From: Zygaena filipendulae
Taxonomy: Eukaryota; Arthropoda; Insecta; Lepidoptera; Zygaenidae
Length of the DNA: 64,000 bases
Direction: 5' to 3'
NCBI GenBank assembly: GCA_907165275.2
Contig: OU015653.1
Location: forward strand, 12,306,001-12,370,000
The translations under genes and the position numbers were made by a program. Positions 12,281-23,160 of this stretch are shown piece after piece (the first letter of the stretch is position 1; every line of letters starts with the position of its first letter). The notes under the pieces are model-generated. The model made no database searches and was not told the origin of the DNA. It worked only from the letters and a program-made list of their open reading frames with translations.

Positions 12281-12594
12281 GTGGACTACTTTTGAAAATT
12301 AAAATTCTAATTAGTCCGTCAGTTAGAAAATAAAAAAACAATAGACAAGTATTTTTTGCTTTTTTTTAATAAATTAAAATATACAGAGATCAAGCGCATT
12401 AAAGTTTAGGGTGAGGGGCTCGTGACGTCACTAACCGATAAAACCGCCATACAAACTGTCAGAATAGTGACGTCACGCGAAATTTCAACTAAATATATCG
12501 CCGTTATTTTTTGTTTACGTAAAAAGAGAAAAAATACGTATCCAATATTTTTTAATAATCTACAAGACGGACTAAAAAATAAAAATTAGTCCAC
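12281..12594. mobile_element. MITE-B copy 1
   Basis: Inverted ends GTGGACTACTTTT and AAAAATTAGTCCAC, with an inner inverted pair TAGTCCGTCAGTT and AGACGGACTAAAA. Carries two TGACGTCA palindromes (12423-12430 and 12468-12475), 45 bases apart. Other copies: 30735-30952 (minus, truncated), 34364-34736, 37317-37624, 52624-52952. No coding capacity. Confidence 0.85.
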
Positions 12595-12690
12595 ATGGCC
12601 ATTGGTTCAAAATTTCCAGAGATTTCCAAATTTTAAACTTTACCTCTGTATCATATTTTAGTACTAGACAGTATTATATTATCTGTGGTA

Positions 12691-12905
12691 CTAGCGACAG
12701 CTCCCCGACGGCGACAACTACACCCCGGTAATTTTGGAGTTCCCGCGGGAAATCAAGAATAAACTATACGCACAAACCCTCCTCATGATTCACTATGTAT
12801 CTATTAGTTAAAACCACATGAAAAGTTCAGTAGTCTTTGAGTTTATCGCGAACAGACAGACAGACAGGATGAACAACTTTGTTTTATAACATGTATGGAT
12901 AATAT
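12691..12905 (-). mobile_element. LEP1-like Helitron, degraded
   Basis: Has CTAGC near the start, GGAGTTCCCGCGGGAA, AGTTTATCGCGAACAGACAG and an ATGTATGGATAATAT end, in minus orientation. The terminal hairpin is decayed. Confidence 0.65.
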
Positions 12906-12954
12906 AGAGATACTATCTTTCGCCCGCGACTTTGGAAATGGTTCTAATATAATT

Positions 12955-13060
12955 TTTTATTAGTTGTTTACGTTAGATTGAACCAAAGAGCCCCTCTTTT
13001 TCACCCCCTTAAAAGTAGAATTTCGGAATATCCTTCCTTATCGGATGCCTACGTCATACA
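12955..13060 (+). repeat. Repeat H, copy 1
   Basis: TTAGTTGTTTACGTTAGATT through TATCGGATGCCTACGTCAT is nearly identical to 15415-15518. A preceding block (AAATTTTAAACTTTACCTCT) is also shared, at 12627 and 15389. Confidence 0.8.
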
Positions 13061-13627
13061 GAGAACACACCCTCCAAGTTTCAGGTCTCTACGATCAGCA
13101 GCTTAGGCTGTGCGTTGATCCGTCAGTCAGTCATTCAGAACAAAGCATTTTATATGTATAAATAATGTGCGCAAGTAGAAAGGGTATTTGAAAGAGGGGT
13201 GAACAAAGCATGTAGAAAATATGACGAGACAACACATAACTGAACAATAAAGTGTAAGCACAAACAATGTCAGAATATGTCGCAATAAAGGGGCTAATCG
13301 TCGTTGGGAAATAAAAACCAGCTGTCACACCGTGATAAATTACCTGTTATACAAATTTACCTTATGGATTGTCGATTAGTAAGTGAAATATTTACAGCTA
13401 TTGATGATGAGTTTGTGTTCTTTTATATAGCGTTTGGAAAAATTACTATAGAGTGTCATAGATAATTATTTGATTGTGAATGTTCTTATCATAGTCATTC
13501 TTGCTTGTTTTTTTTTTTCGTAATTTTAAAACAAGTTTTTAGTGAACCGCCAAATATGATAGTTTTTGGAAATTTTCGTTACTATTTTCTGCTATTAATT
13601 TTAAACGCTGCAAAAGTATAATATTAT

Positions 13628-14106
13628 AAAAAAAAACTGGCCAAGTGCGAGTCGGACTATAAAAACAGCAAAAAAAATCATGTCTGTTTTAGGGAAGCCC
13701 CCCGTAAATATGTGTTGTATTAGTAATGACTGTGTTGTGTTGAGACTAATAAAGATATTATTATTATTATTATTCTAATTTAATTATTTATTTCAAATTA
13801 ATATTTTAAATTGAATATTCTGTGAATATTTTAAGCATCTACAGGTAGGCAACAGGTTGCCGTTGTCATTACCAAGCAAAAACAAGCAAAAAACATCACC
13901 TTAGTCGTATGGGAGCCCCTTAAATATTTACTATATTCTGTTTTTTAGTATTTGTTGTTATAGCGGCAACAGAAATACATCATCTGTGAAAAAACTGTCT
14001 GTCACGGTTCATGAGATACAGCCTGGTGACAGACGTACAGACAGACGGACGGACTCTTAGTAATAGGGTTCCGTTGTACCCTTTGGTTTGGTATAACCCT
14101 ACAAAT
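13628..14106 (+). mobile_element. GGCCAAGTGCGAGTCGGAC repeat, interrupted copy
   Basis: Begins CTGGCCAAGTGCGAGTCGGA, contains GTATGGGAGCCCCTTAAATA, TTGTTATAGCGGCAACAGAA and TGAGATACAGCCTGGTGACA, and ends CTTAGTAATAGGGTTCCGTT. I recognise this as a common lepidopteran repeat but do not assign its class. It is split by a retroposon tail at about 13710-13775. A second copy is at 15944-16243. Confidence 0.8.
13710..13775 (+). mobile_element. LINE 3' tail inserted in older repeat
   Basis: Ends GACTAATAAAGATATTATTA plus ATT units and lies inside the preceding repeat. A very short 5'-truncated LINE insertion is the simplest reading. Confidence 0.6.
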
Positions 14107-14150
14107 AGTGTTTATCCTAATTTATATACCTACTGAAAGTTTGATTTATA

Positions 14151-14960
14151 TTAAAATAAAATATCATTGAAAGATTGTTGGACGGGTATTGAAAACGGTT
14201 GCAAAAGCATAGAATGAATAAGCATAGAACTGCATTTAGCGCACGCAGAGTTATAGAATTTCACGTGTGGTGGAACTAGCTTACTGCCTATAGCCACAAA
14301 CCTAATTACAAGCCGCTCACGTACACGGTTGGTTTTGTGCTTCAATTTGGCATGGAATTTTAATGAAACCAACGCTCCATTAACTCTATGGGTTAAAATC
14401 GATACATTCAAACGGACAGACTCTCAGTGTCTTCTATGTAACAAATAATTTAGTATTTCGCTATCCACACTATTCATTGTGAAATAATTTTAATTTTAAA
14501 TTAGTTATTACAAAGCTCTTTAGAAATCATTAAAGAAAATTAATATATTATAGAAAGAACATCGATAATTACAGAGCCTTTCACTTCAAAGGTACTTTAA
14601 TGACAGACTTTCTAGACCTACTGTTTGCTTGCTAATAATATAATTTTTCGTACGAATACGGAATAACAAATTCGTTTTATGTTTGTTCCAAATAAAATAA
14701 ACATCGTCTGTTATTTGAGTCGAGTTTTGAAATTGTTAAAAGGGCAAACGACGCGGTCAATCAAATGAGTTATTGTTGTTTTTTGCCAAATAAGCCGGGA
14801 GTTTTACCCTAAAAAAAATTTCGGCGAAATAATGTATTGCTGTTTTTGTTTTGTTTTTTTTTTAAATCCAAGGTACGATAAGTACCTAGTCGTATTTATC
14901 ATCGTAGATTTCTTTTTTAAATTCCGCTGATCTGTAATGTTCTTGTATAACTTTTAATTT
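14151..14960. other. AT-rich stretch, no gene seen
   Basis: An 86-codon minus-strand frame (14151-14411) shows no domain, no exon borders and no recognisable composition. The rest is homopolymer-rich. Confidence 0.4.
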
Positions 14961-14969
14961 TTATTAATA

Positions 14970-15137
14970 CTAGCTGTTCCCCGTGGATTCACCCGCATTT
15001 ACTTCGTAGTTCCCGTACCCCTATATCCTCTTCTGTACCCCTGACAACGTGTATGTAAAATTTCTTGATGATCCGTTGAGCCATTGAGGTGTGAAAGCGT
15101 AACAAACAAACAATCAAACTCATTTAAGCACGGATTA
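14970..15137 (-). mobile_element. LEP1-like Helitron
   Basis: Starts CTAGCTGTTCCCCGTGGATT, continues with TCTGTACCCCTGACAACGTG and GAAAGCGTAACAAACAAACA. The 5' end is diverged. Confidence 0.75.
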
Positions 15138-15333
15138 AAGAAAACTTTACCTAAAACTTTACCTATATGAGATCTGCTGGAGAGTGGAGGCTAGTCAGAA
15201 ATTTTCCTTGTAAAAGTCGGTTTGCGTTAAATACACTTTATCACCTATCGCAAATATCTAACTAACATTAAAATGAATTATATTTTAGAAAACTATAAAT
15301 CAACTCCGTTTTTATGTGCTGGTTATTTAATCA

Positions 15334-15687
15334 TCTCTACTGATATTATAAATGCGAAAGTAGCTCTCTGTCTGTCTGTAGATTTCCAAATTTTAAACTT
15401 TACCTCTATGTTTTTATTAGTTGTTTACGTTAGATTGAACCAAAGTGCTCCCTCTTTTTCACCCCCTTAAAAGTAGAATTTCGGAATATCCTTTCTTATC
15501 GGATGCCTACGTCATTAATCCGCAATAACCACAAGAACTCTTAAATTTACGCTGGCGAAACTGCATGAAATTTTGCATACTACACGTTGTCAGGGTACAT
15601 AAAAGGATATAGGGTAGGTACTAGGTGGGTACTTTTATCCCGTAGTTCCGGCGGGATCTCCACAAATTAACCGCAGGGAACAGCTAG
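15334..15687 (+). mobile_element. LEP1-like Helitron with internal insertion
   Basis: 5' end TCTCTACTGATATTATAAAT, 3' end GCAGGGAACAGCTAG. Repeat H (15415-15518) lies in the middle, so the element is nested or chimeric. Confidence 0.75.
15415..15518 (+). repeat. Repeat H, copy 2
   Basis: Close match to 12955-13060, located inside a Helitron-like element here. Confidence 0.8.
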
Positions 15688-15943
15688 TAATCTATGATCA
15701 TAATCAATGCGTAATACGTTTACTGAAAATCTTAATTAGCGTTGTCAATTTAAAAGAAAACGGAATTGCTGACCGTATTCAGTATTTCAGTATATACACG
15801 TAATTAAACTTTTTGTACTAAATTTCAGCATGTAAACAACCAAACGAATGATTTTATTAGAAAAACCCACGAAAATTCGTTACGTAAACACGTTACTTAA
15901 CGAAAATTCTCCTGTGTCCATTGAAGTTTCTTTCAAACCCCAT

Positions 15944-16243
15944 TAAAAAATCGGCTAAGTGCGAGTCGGACTCGGGCACGAAGGGTTCCGTACCATTATC
16001 TATAAAAATAGCAAAAAATCATGTCTGTTATAGGTTATTTACGTGTCCCTTAAATATTTGTTTTATTTTTTAACTAAATATTATTCTGTAAATATTTCAA
16101 GCGTGCCTGTTGCCGTTATAAATACTGAGCAAAAACGTGGAAAAAAAAATACATTTGTTGCAAAATTACATCGAGTTTGTTGACGGATGGAGCAGTCTTA
16201 GTAATAGGGTCCCGTTATACCGTCTGGGTACGGAACCCTAAAA
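15944..16243 (+). mobile_element. GGCCAAGTGCGAGTCGGAC repeat, copy 2
   Basis: Starts AAAAATCGGCTAAGTGCGAG, contains GGGTTCCGTACCATTATCTA and ends GGGTACGGAACCCTAAAA. It is a short, internally deleted version of the copy at 13628. Confidence 0.8.
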
Positions 16244-16259
16244 GTGACCCGCATGATCA

Positions 16260-16560
16260 TTGATCACTTTAGCCACCACAAAGCATCCGCTACCGCTCCG
16301 CTTTACACAACTTGCGCGTGCATTGTGTGTGTAATTACTTAGCGTCATAGCGCACCGTCATGCGTTGTCATTGTCGCTAACACTCCTCCGCACCCCTCGG
16401 CTTGTGTGAAGACTAGAATTTCACGTGTCAGTGGGTACTCAGTACTCAGTTTCGAGCGTTGCAACATTTCACGTTGAACACTCGTGTTTGCTTTACACTT
16501 TAATAGGTTAAGTGACTAGTGGCTTTTTGAACAACGACACTCGACAGTCGTCGCTTATAC
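16260..16560 (+). promoter_or_regulatory. GC-richer unique stretch, possible promoter and 5' exon
   Basis: This block is less AT-rich than its flanks and matches no other repeat in the window. It holds a CACGTG E-box (TTTCACGTGTCAG, about 16421), an arthropod initiator-like ACTCAGTTTCGAG (about 16447-16459) and, about 60 bases later, AATAGGTTAAGTG, a weak 5' splice-site match. It could be the first non-coding exon of the downstream Ig gene, but this is inference. Confidence 0.2.
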
Positions 16561-16565
16561 ACTTA

Positions 16566-16792
16566 CGGCCGCACTCAGAGTCCACTTTAATGATTACTTA
16601 GATTTTTAAAACAAAACTGCTGCAATCAGACAAGTTTAATAAATTAATGTTAATTGGCATTTAAATAATTAAGTTACATCTCGTTAAATGCCAATTAACA
16701 TTAATTTACTGAACGTCTCTGATTGCGGCAGTTTTGTTTTAAAAATCTATACTTAACTAAGTAATCATTAAAGTCGACTCTGAGTGCGGCGG
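16566..16792. mobile_element. MITE-C copy 2
   Basis: Ends CGGCCGCACTCAGAGTCCAC and GTCGACTCTGAGTGCGGCGG, with TA next to both ends (ACTTA on the left, ATAGG on the right). The inner arms share GTTTTGTTTTAAAAATCTAT or its complement. Confidence 0.85.
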
Positions 16793-16983
16793 ATAGGTAC
16801 GTTCAAGAAATGGAATCCTCTTTTTGAAACACTCAGTTATTTTGACCACCTTTTGACATTTAAAATAATTGTTTTTAACTACACGCATGTTTTTATAAGT
16901 CAAAATAACTACTTAAGCTGGTATGTGACTTCAGTAATATAGATCTATCCCTTTTCTTACAATGTTTTGTTGTAATTTTTTTT

Positions 16984-17230
16984 TCTATTCTATACATATA
17001 AATAGAATCGAAGTGTCTGTTTGTAATTCCAAATTAACAGGTTTTTACTAAATGAATATGAAAGTATATACGGTAGGTACTTAATAAAAAAAAAACATTT
17101 TTTTAAAATGTTTGTCTGTCTGTTTGTTTTGGCAGATAGCTGATGTTATACTTAGGATACTTTTATTTTAGAAAAAATACTTTCTGTGGGAATTCCATAA
17201 CAGGTGAATGAAACCGCGGGGCCCAGCTAG
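16984..17230 (+). mobile_element. LEP1-like Helitron variant
   Basis: Starts TCTATTCTATACATATAAAT; ends GTGAATGAAACCGCGGGGCC then CAGCTAG. The inner part (TGTCTGTTTGTAATTCCAAA) differs from the main subfamily and matches, inverted, the end of 21852-22141. Confidence 0.7.
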
Positions 17231-17638
17231 TATCAACTATAGTTTTATACTTGCCGTTTAAACGTAGGCGTCGATAAAATCTAACCAAAAGTGAAATATT
17301 ACTGCTTTCTCTGTTGACAGGTTAACATTTTTTATAAATACTGCTACAATCTATATGTATATTCTATACATATAATAATATTGTCACAGGTCGATGTCTG
17401 TACATGGGAGATAAATTAGAAAAAATAAATTTAGGTGACTCTATGAGTATACCGTTTTTCGAATTTTTGTCTGTCTGTCAGTCTGTATGTTTGTATTCGT
17501 GCTACGCAAAAACTGCTGCACCAAATTGAATGCAGTAGTTTTGGTTGTACTGCTAAGGGTCTAACTCAGGTATTCATGATTCGATTTTTTTCGAAATTCC
17601 ATCTGGAACTCGAGATATAAAAATAAAAATGCTGGTCA

Positions 17639-17833
17639 TCCTACTTAATATTATAAACGTGAAAGTGTGGATGTTTGTTACTCAATCACGCGAAAACGGC
17701 TAAACTGATTTGGATGAAATTTGGCATGCACGTTGTCAGGGGTTGTACAGAGAAGGACATAGGGTATTTTTTATCCCGGAATTCCCGCGAGAACTCTGAA
17801 ATTACCGCGGGCGAAACCGCGGGGCACAGCTAA
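17639..17833 (+). mobile_element. LEP1-like Helitron, first of a tandem pair
   Basis: Full-length in appearance: TCCTACTTAATATTATAAAC at the 5' end, GCATGCACGTTGTCAGGGGT inside, then ATTACCGCGGGCGAAACCGC and an end in CTAA rather than CTAG. The next copy begins directly at the following base. Confidence 0.85.
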
Positions 17834-18066
17834 TCCTACTAATATTATAAACGCGAAAGTTTATAAGAATGTATGGATGGATGGATGGATGGATGGATGC
17901 ATGGATGGATGGATGGATGTTTGTTACTTTTTCACGCAAAAACTACTGGATGGATTTAAATAAAACTTTACAATAATATAGCTTATATATACATCAGATT
18001 AACACATAGGGTACTTTTCATCCCGGAAATGAAATTAACGCGGGTGAAAACGCGGGGCACAACTAG
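17834..18066 (+). mobile_element. LEP1-like Helitron, second of a tandem pair
   Basis: 5' TCCTACTAATATTATAAACG, 3' GCGGGTGAAAACGCGGGGCA then CAACTAG. Carries an internal ATGG microsatellite. It abuts the previous copy with no spacer. Confidence 0.85.
17873..17923 (+). repeat. (ATGG)n microsatellite
   Basis: About twelve imperfect ATGG/GGAT units within the Helitron; MINE-type elements are known to carry such arrays. Confidence 0.9.
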
Positions 18067-18932
18067 TTTAAACATAATTGAGAATACATTAAAAACTGGC
18101 TAAATAACTTTTGAGATTAAAATATATTATTTGAGATTCATAGAAGTTCTCTACTTTCCGTTACAAGCTCACCTATACTATCTATTAGGTAATTTCATAT
18201 ATTATTTTAATGGCGGTCACCATTACATACCATATAGCTTATAGCGCTAAGTTTTAATCAAAAATCGACTCTACCACTGAGCTAATAAAAGTCCCCCGAA
18301 CAGCAATCTCGACCGTTACGTTGTCAAACTTTTCTTATCCACTCACTGAATTTGAGCAAGTCATGAGCATTATGGAGTTAAATGGAATTCTGGACGTTAC
18401 AGGAAATGAAAACTGCTTTCATTTTTCACGTTTTCTCCTTCGCTAAAAGTTTTAATGGGATCAGTAGAGTAGGTACATACTGCAGACGCTTGAATATTTA
18501 CCTAGTTCCGTAGATCTATCTATACCTACATAGTACTTACATATTAATAGGCAAGCATAATTGACTTTTCATGTTCTGTCACGGTTGTACAAAGTTTTAC
18601 TGAGTATACCTTAGTTCTAGGTTAAGTAATTTAATAAGAGCTCGCGGTAATTTAATTAATAAGGACACTGTGGCTGGAACTGAATTCGGTAGAGCGTTAA
18701 AAGAAAAAAGGTTTTTTTTTTCAACTCTTTTTGTTAATTTAGACAGCGTTAACTATTCGGTTAGTCTTTTGTACTATTAACTCGATTAAATAGTTGAGTG
18801 TGATTGATCAAAATGACCAAATTTTTCCGTCATCCAAATCTTGGCTAATTCGATACTGTTGCATGAAATAACATAGTGTATGATCGATGGACCGAGGGAG
18901 TTTTTCTACTGCAGTAAATTATAATATAATGA
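18067..18932. other. AT-rich stretch, nothing recognised
   Basis: No exon-like frame, no inverted ends and no match to other repeats in this window that I can see. Confidence 0.45.
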
Positions 18933-19124
18933 CTAGCTATTCCCCGCGGTTTCACCCGCGTTGATTTCGGAGTTCCCATGGGAATTCCGGGATAAAATGT
19001 CCTTCTCTGTAACTCTGAAAACGTGTATGCAAAATTTCGTGGTGACCGGTTGAACCGTTTAGCCGTGAAAGCGTAACAAACAAACATACTTTCGCATTTA
19101 TAATAATAATAATGATAGTAAGGA
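18933..19124 (-). mobile_element. LEP1-like Helitron, near full length
   Basis: Starts CTAGCTATTCCCCGCGGTTT with the CCGCGG..CGCG hairpin, has GGGAATTCCGGGATAAAATG and TGAAAGCGTAACAAACAAAC, and ends TAATGATAGTAAGGA. Short frames on the minus strand here are element-derived. Confidence 0.85.
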
Positions 19125-19416
19125 TTACCGAATGCGCCATCAAAATGCGCTACATCCTACTCCTATCTATAAAAACCTTAATTGCTACCGTAAAATTGGG
19201 TTATACTACCAAATTTGCATAATGTAACTGATATATTATAATTTCTCCCTGATTCACTAATCACGAAATCTCGAACTCTAATTGACCTTGGAAGGTAGGT
19301 TTATATTTTTCTCCGAGAAAATTCCGAGATTCACGCAAGGAAAAGCTAACACAGTCTTGTAGTAATTTTTGCCTTTGCGTCACATAGTCACACGTCCTCA
19401 CTAGTAGTCGGGCACA

Positions 19417-19692
19417 GTGATGCGCATAGTGTTATATGGACATAGATAAGCAATAGTGCGTTAACCCACACTGGAGAAATTTTGAGTAAATCGTGTTTTA
19501 AAATTATAGCGCCATTTTCTGTCAACATTTTTTATGTTCAATATTTAGTTACATACTTAAACAATGTAATAAGGTAAACATATAGTTGATAAACGTTCCC
19601 TAACTCTCAATAAATCGCTCTGAATAGGTGACTTAATTTTGTGGGTTAACATGTTATTGCTTATCTGCGTCCATATACACTATGCGCATCAC
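19417..19692. mobile_element. MITE-D copy 1
   Basis: Core inverted ends GGACATAGATAAGCAATA and TATTGCTTATCTGCGTCC. In this copy the palindrome extends outward another 20 bases (GTGATGCGCATAGTG and CACTATGCGCATCAC), unlike copies at 25245-25479 (reverse) and 40424-40730. The interior has ATGTTCAATATTTAGTTACA. Non-coding. Confidence 0.85.
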
Positions 19693-21270
19693 ATAGTATA
19701 AACAAAGGTCGCTTCCCGCTGTCTGCCGGTCTCTATGTATCTATACTTAGATCTTCAAAACTACGCAACGGATTTTGATGCGGTTTTCTTAATAATAGAG
19801 TGATTTAAAAGAAAGGTTTATACAAACAGACAGACAGACAAAAATTAAAAAAAAATGATTTCTTTTGTGTAGTTGCCGTATATGCTTCCATGGGCGTTTG
19901 ACGGAGGGCTGTAAGTTGTAATTGCAAACGGACGGACGGACGGATCAATTTTACTTATATGTATAGATATAGAAATAAATAGATGTATGAATATAGATGT
20001 ATAAATAAGTGTGCTGTATATGTGACTGTCGCGTGGTCATAATAATATGTAAGGTTCCACGAGAACTGCTGCCGACAAACTGCTATGCAGTTTGGCAGAC
20101 TCTTGTAACATGCCATATACTTAAATTTTTGGTGAATAAATAAAAAAAAACCTAGTTTATTCTACTATATATACTGACTAGATACTTTTTAAGTTTATAT
20201 TACGTTTAATTACAGAATTTCCTATTCAAATTGAGTGGCTTTTATTTGTCAACTTCATAGGCAGTATCGGCTGATCGTTATGTGTTCGTGGGAACTTTAA
20301 TGTGCTTTGCACACGATAGATACATACAGCCGCAACAAAGGGTTAATTAAATGTAAAATAAAAAGGTTTTAAAATAAAGAGGTTTTGTTACCAAGCATTT
20401 ACTATAGAAAAATAGAAGGGACATCGACTCTGTTTAGTGTGAAAAACGAAAATAGATGAAAATCAATTTCACCTGATGATTTTCGCACAAAAGCTATATT
20501 CGTCACGTACTACGAATATATTTTTTTTAACAAAATGTGTATTCAAAGCGAGTTGATAACGTATTTACCATAAGCTATTTACTTAATGAACTAAGCATAG
20601 AACATTATGGAAAATATATTTGGGATGCCAGCAAAGAATAGGTGGGAAAGTATGAGCGAATAATTCTGAAAAAATGGCTCGTCAGTTCCGCCCACATTGC
20701 CTCTCTAGCTAATATTTTATTTTCTCTGAAGTTAAACAATGTTTTTTTAAGCAAATTGACTGCCATGTACTAGGTACACTAGACGATCGGCGTGGTTGGT
20801 AAAATTGGATCGACGGCAATTCCAAACTATTAAGATGCCCTTGGTAAAAATAATGCGTCACCGCGAAAAAGTTCCACCATGTAAGGAAAGAGAGTGAGTT
20901 GGAGGCAGACTTAAATTAATTCTATTTTCAGATCATCACGAAGTTAATTGAATTGCATTAGCAATGGTTCAGTAGGTAATTAACGAAGTTAAGTTAGAAG
21001 TACGTAACAGTGTTTAAATCCTATTAGAATTTAATGATGCACTGACGCTTGTAACCTCAGAAGAGGTCAGGCTCCCTTCTACCTACGGAGTTGCCAGCTC
21101 ATGTTTCCGGATAGCGTCACAAAATACTGAGTGTGGGTCAATAAAACAGAACCTGTAATAATATATACTTCATAAAATTTATTATTATGTAAATTCTAGT
21201 TCGGGGACGATGGCGCTCAATTTTGTTCATGCACACTTATTTTGATTTTGGCTTTTTCATTTATTTTTAA
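19693..21270. other. Repeat debris and unique AT-rich DNA
   Basis: Includes a diverged Helitron-like block with CAGACAGACAGACA (about 19730-19980), a retroposon-like 3' end GTGAATAAATAAAAAAAAAC near 20130-20150, and otherwise no recognised feature or coding exon. Confidence 0.45.
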
Positions 21271-21505
21271 CTAGCTGTTCCCCGTAGTTTCACCCGCGTT
21301 AATTTCGGAGTTCCCGCGGGAATTCTGGAATGAAAAGTACCCTATGTCCTTTTCCGTACCCCCGATAACGCGTATGCAATATTTCATGATTATCGGTTGA
21401 GTAGTTAAGGCGTGAAAGCTTAATACAAACAGACAGAGGACGGACATAGGATATTTTTTCCCGGGTATTCTCACGGGAACTCTGAAATTAACGCGGGAAC
21501 AGCTA
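21271..21505. mobile_element. Two LEP1-like Helitron ends head to head
   Basis: 21271-21430 is in minus orientation (CTAGCTGTTCCCCGTAGTTT). From about 21442 the sequence switches to a plus-orientation 3' end (GGACATAGGATATTTTTTCC through AACGCGGGAACAGCTAA), giving a mirrored composite. Confidence 0.75.
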
Positions 21506-21529
21506 ATCACCGAAACGAATTGAACTATT

Positions 21530-21617
21530 TTGATGGAATTTTTACTTACAATTAGCTGATGTTATGGGAGTAAATTAGAACTTTGTAGTTCCTTTGTGAA
21601 ACCGGGGGCACAGCTAG
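21530..21617 (+). mobile_element. LEP1-like Helitron 3' fragment
   Basis: Runs from TTGATGGAATTTTTACTTAC to GTGAAACCGGGGGCACAG and CTAG. Confidence 0.6.
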
Positions 21618-21851
21618 TAAATAAATAAATCAGTGACGACTGTCGCTAGATAAGTTTTTGAAACCTATTGTTCAAACTTTTAAAAAGATATACCAAAGTT
21701 ACATTTATTTTTTAGACTATAATTTTGTTTTAAGTAATTATGTACTTAAATGTAAAACAAGGTCCTTACAATATAACAAGTTCTGTCGATTTCACAATCG
21801 ATACCTCATTTCAATATTTCAACATTCAAGGACGTGATGATTTATTTTCAA

Positions 21852-22141
21852 CTAGCTGGTGCCCGCGTGTTTCAGAATTCCCGCGGGAACTATTTCTATT
21901 TTTAAAATAATAGTGGCCTAAGTTACTACTTGTAAAATTAGCTATCTGTAAGTGAAGGTCCTGTTGAAATCGGTCCAGCCGTATCAGAGATTAGCTGGAA
22001 CAGACAGACAGAGCAAAACAATTTAAAATTGTTTTTTTTTTTCTTTTTTGTAAGTACCTTATAATTATATTTTCGCATTTAGTGAAAAGCTGTTCATTTG
22101 GAATTACAAACAGACACTCCAATTTTATTTATGTGTATAGA
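21852..22141 (-). mobile_element. LEP1-like Helitron variant
   Basis: Starts CTAGCTGGTGCCCGCGTG. Has GAACAGACAGACAGAGC in the middle and ends with TTTGGAATTACAAACAGACA and TTTATGTGTATAGA, the same long-variant 5' end seen inverted at 16984. Confidence 0.7.
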
Positions 22142-22289
22142 TTGAAAGAAATCTGGGCTAACAGCAAAGTTTACCGATTACCTATTTTACCACACAAATG
22201 ACAAAATAAGTTAGGTATTGTTTCTTGTTTAGTTTTATTTCGTTATTCTTTATTTTGTTTTTCTTTATTTTTTATTATTTATTTTGTTA

Positions 22290-22380
22290 TTCTTTAATTA
22301 TTTTCATTTGTGTTGTTCGGTATATGTTCATTTATGTTGTGTGTCTCATATTGCTTAAATAAATCTTTCTTTCTTTCTAT
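22290..22380 (+). mobile_element. LINE 3' end with (CTTT)n tail
   Basis: TTGTGTGTCTCATATTGCTT then AAATAAATCTTTCTTTCTTT: a 3' UTR end with a simple repeat tail and no coding part. Confidence 0.6.
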
Positions 22381-22724
22381 TTTAAATCATTTAATTTTAT
22401 AACTGTTGCTTTTCCCGTAGTTTCTTCCACGGATTTTTGTAATTCTCTCGGTAACTGACCAGTAGACTCAAACATAAGTTATCCAGACCGACAAATTTTT
22501 GCGTGGTACGTATTTAAAATGTTGCAAAATCGTCATTTTGCCTTAACTCATTCGTTTTTTACCAAATGTTTGCGAGCGGAAAACTAGAAAGTATGAAGAA
22601 ATAACGATTTTTTTTATTTTTTTTTTATTAAATTTATGCATTATCCATATTCCATAACACTTTAGGTAATGCATTTTGCAATATCCTACGCTTGATTAAA
22701 TAATCTTCACAAAATTCCCCACAC

Positions 22725-23160
22725 TAAAAAGTTAAAAATAACAAAATACCGATTTAATCCAAAAGACAAAAAAAAAACACGTAATAATATTACTGTCGGT
22801 TTGTGCTACCACTGATCGGTTTGAATTCGGTGCCAAGCCCGCTTGTGTCTGCCCATGCACTTGGGTTGTTCTGCTCAGGCAAGCTCGTGGCGGGAGTTGA
22901 CTGGTCTGGACTGGACTGACTAGTCCATTTAGTCACTGCCTATTTGGCTTGTCACCAACTTCAAATCGATCAGTGGTAGCACAAACCAGTAAATATAACG
23001 TGTATTTTTAACCGACTCCCCAAAAAGGAGAAGGTTCTCAATTCGACTGTATTTTTTGTCTTTTGGATTAAATCGGTAGGTACCTATTTTGTTATTTTTA
23101 ACTTTTGACTTCTAATTTTTTGCATTGAGAACCTCCTCCTTTTTTTAATCGCTTAAAAAC
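22725..23160. mobile_element. Composite repeat related to 7655-8458
   Basis: Shares AACAAAATACCGATTTAATC, GGTTTGTGCTACCACTGATC and TTGGGTTGTTCTGCTCA with 7690-7870. Inside, a reversed partner (ATCAGTGGTAGCACAAACCA, 22968) makes it a foldback. It ends with AACCTCCTCCTTTTTTTAAT. Confidence 0.7.

Noticed and set aside
17860..17930. CRISPR-like or satellite array
   Set aside because: Simple ATGG microsatellite inside a Helitron; no spacers.
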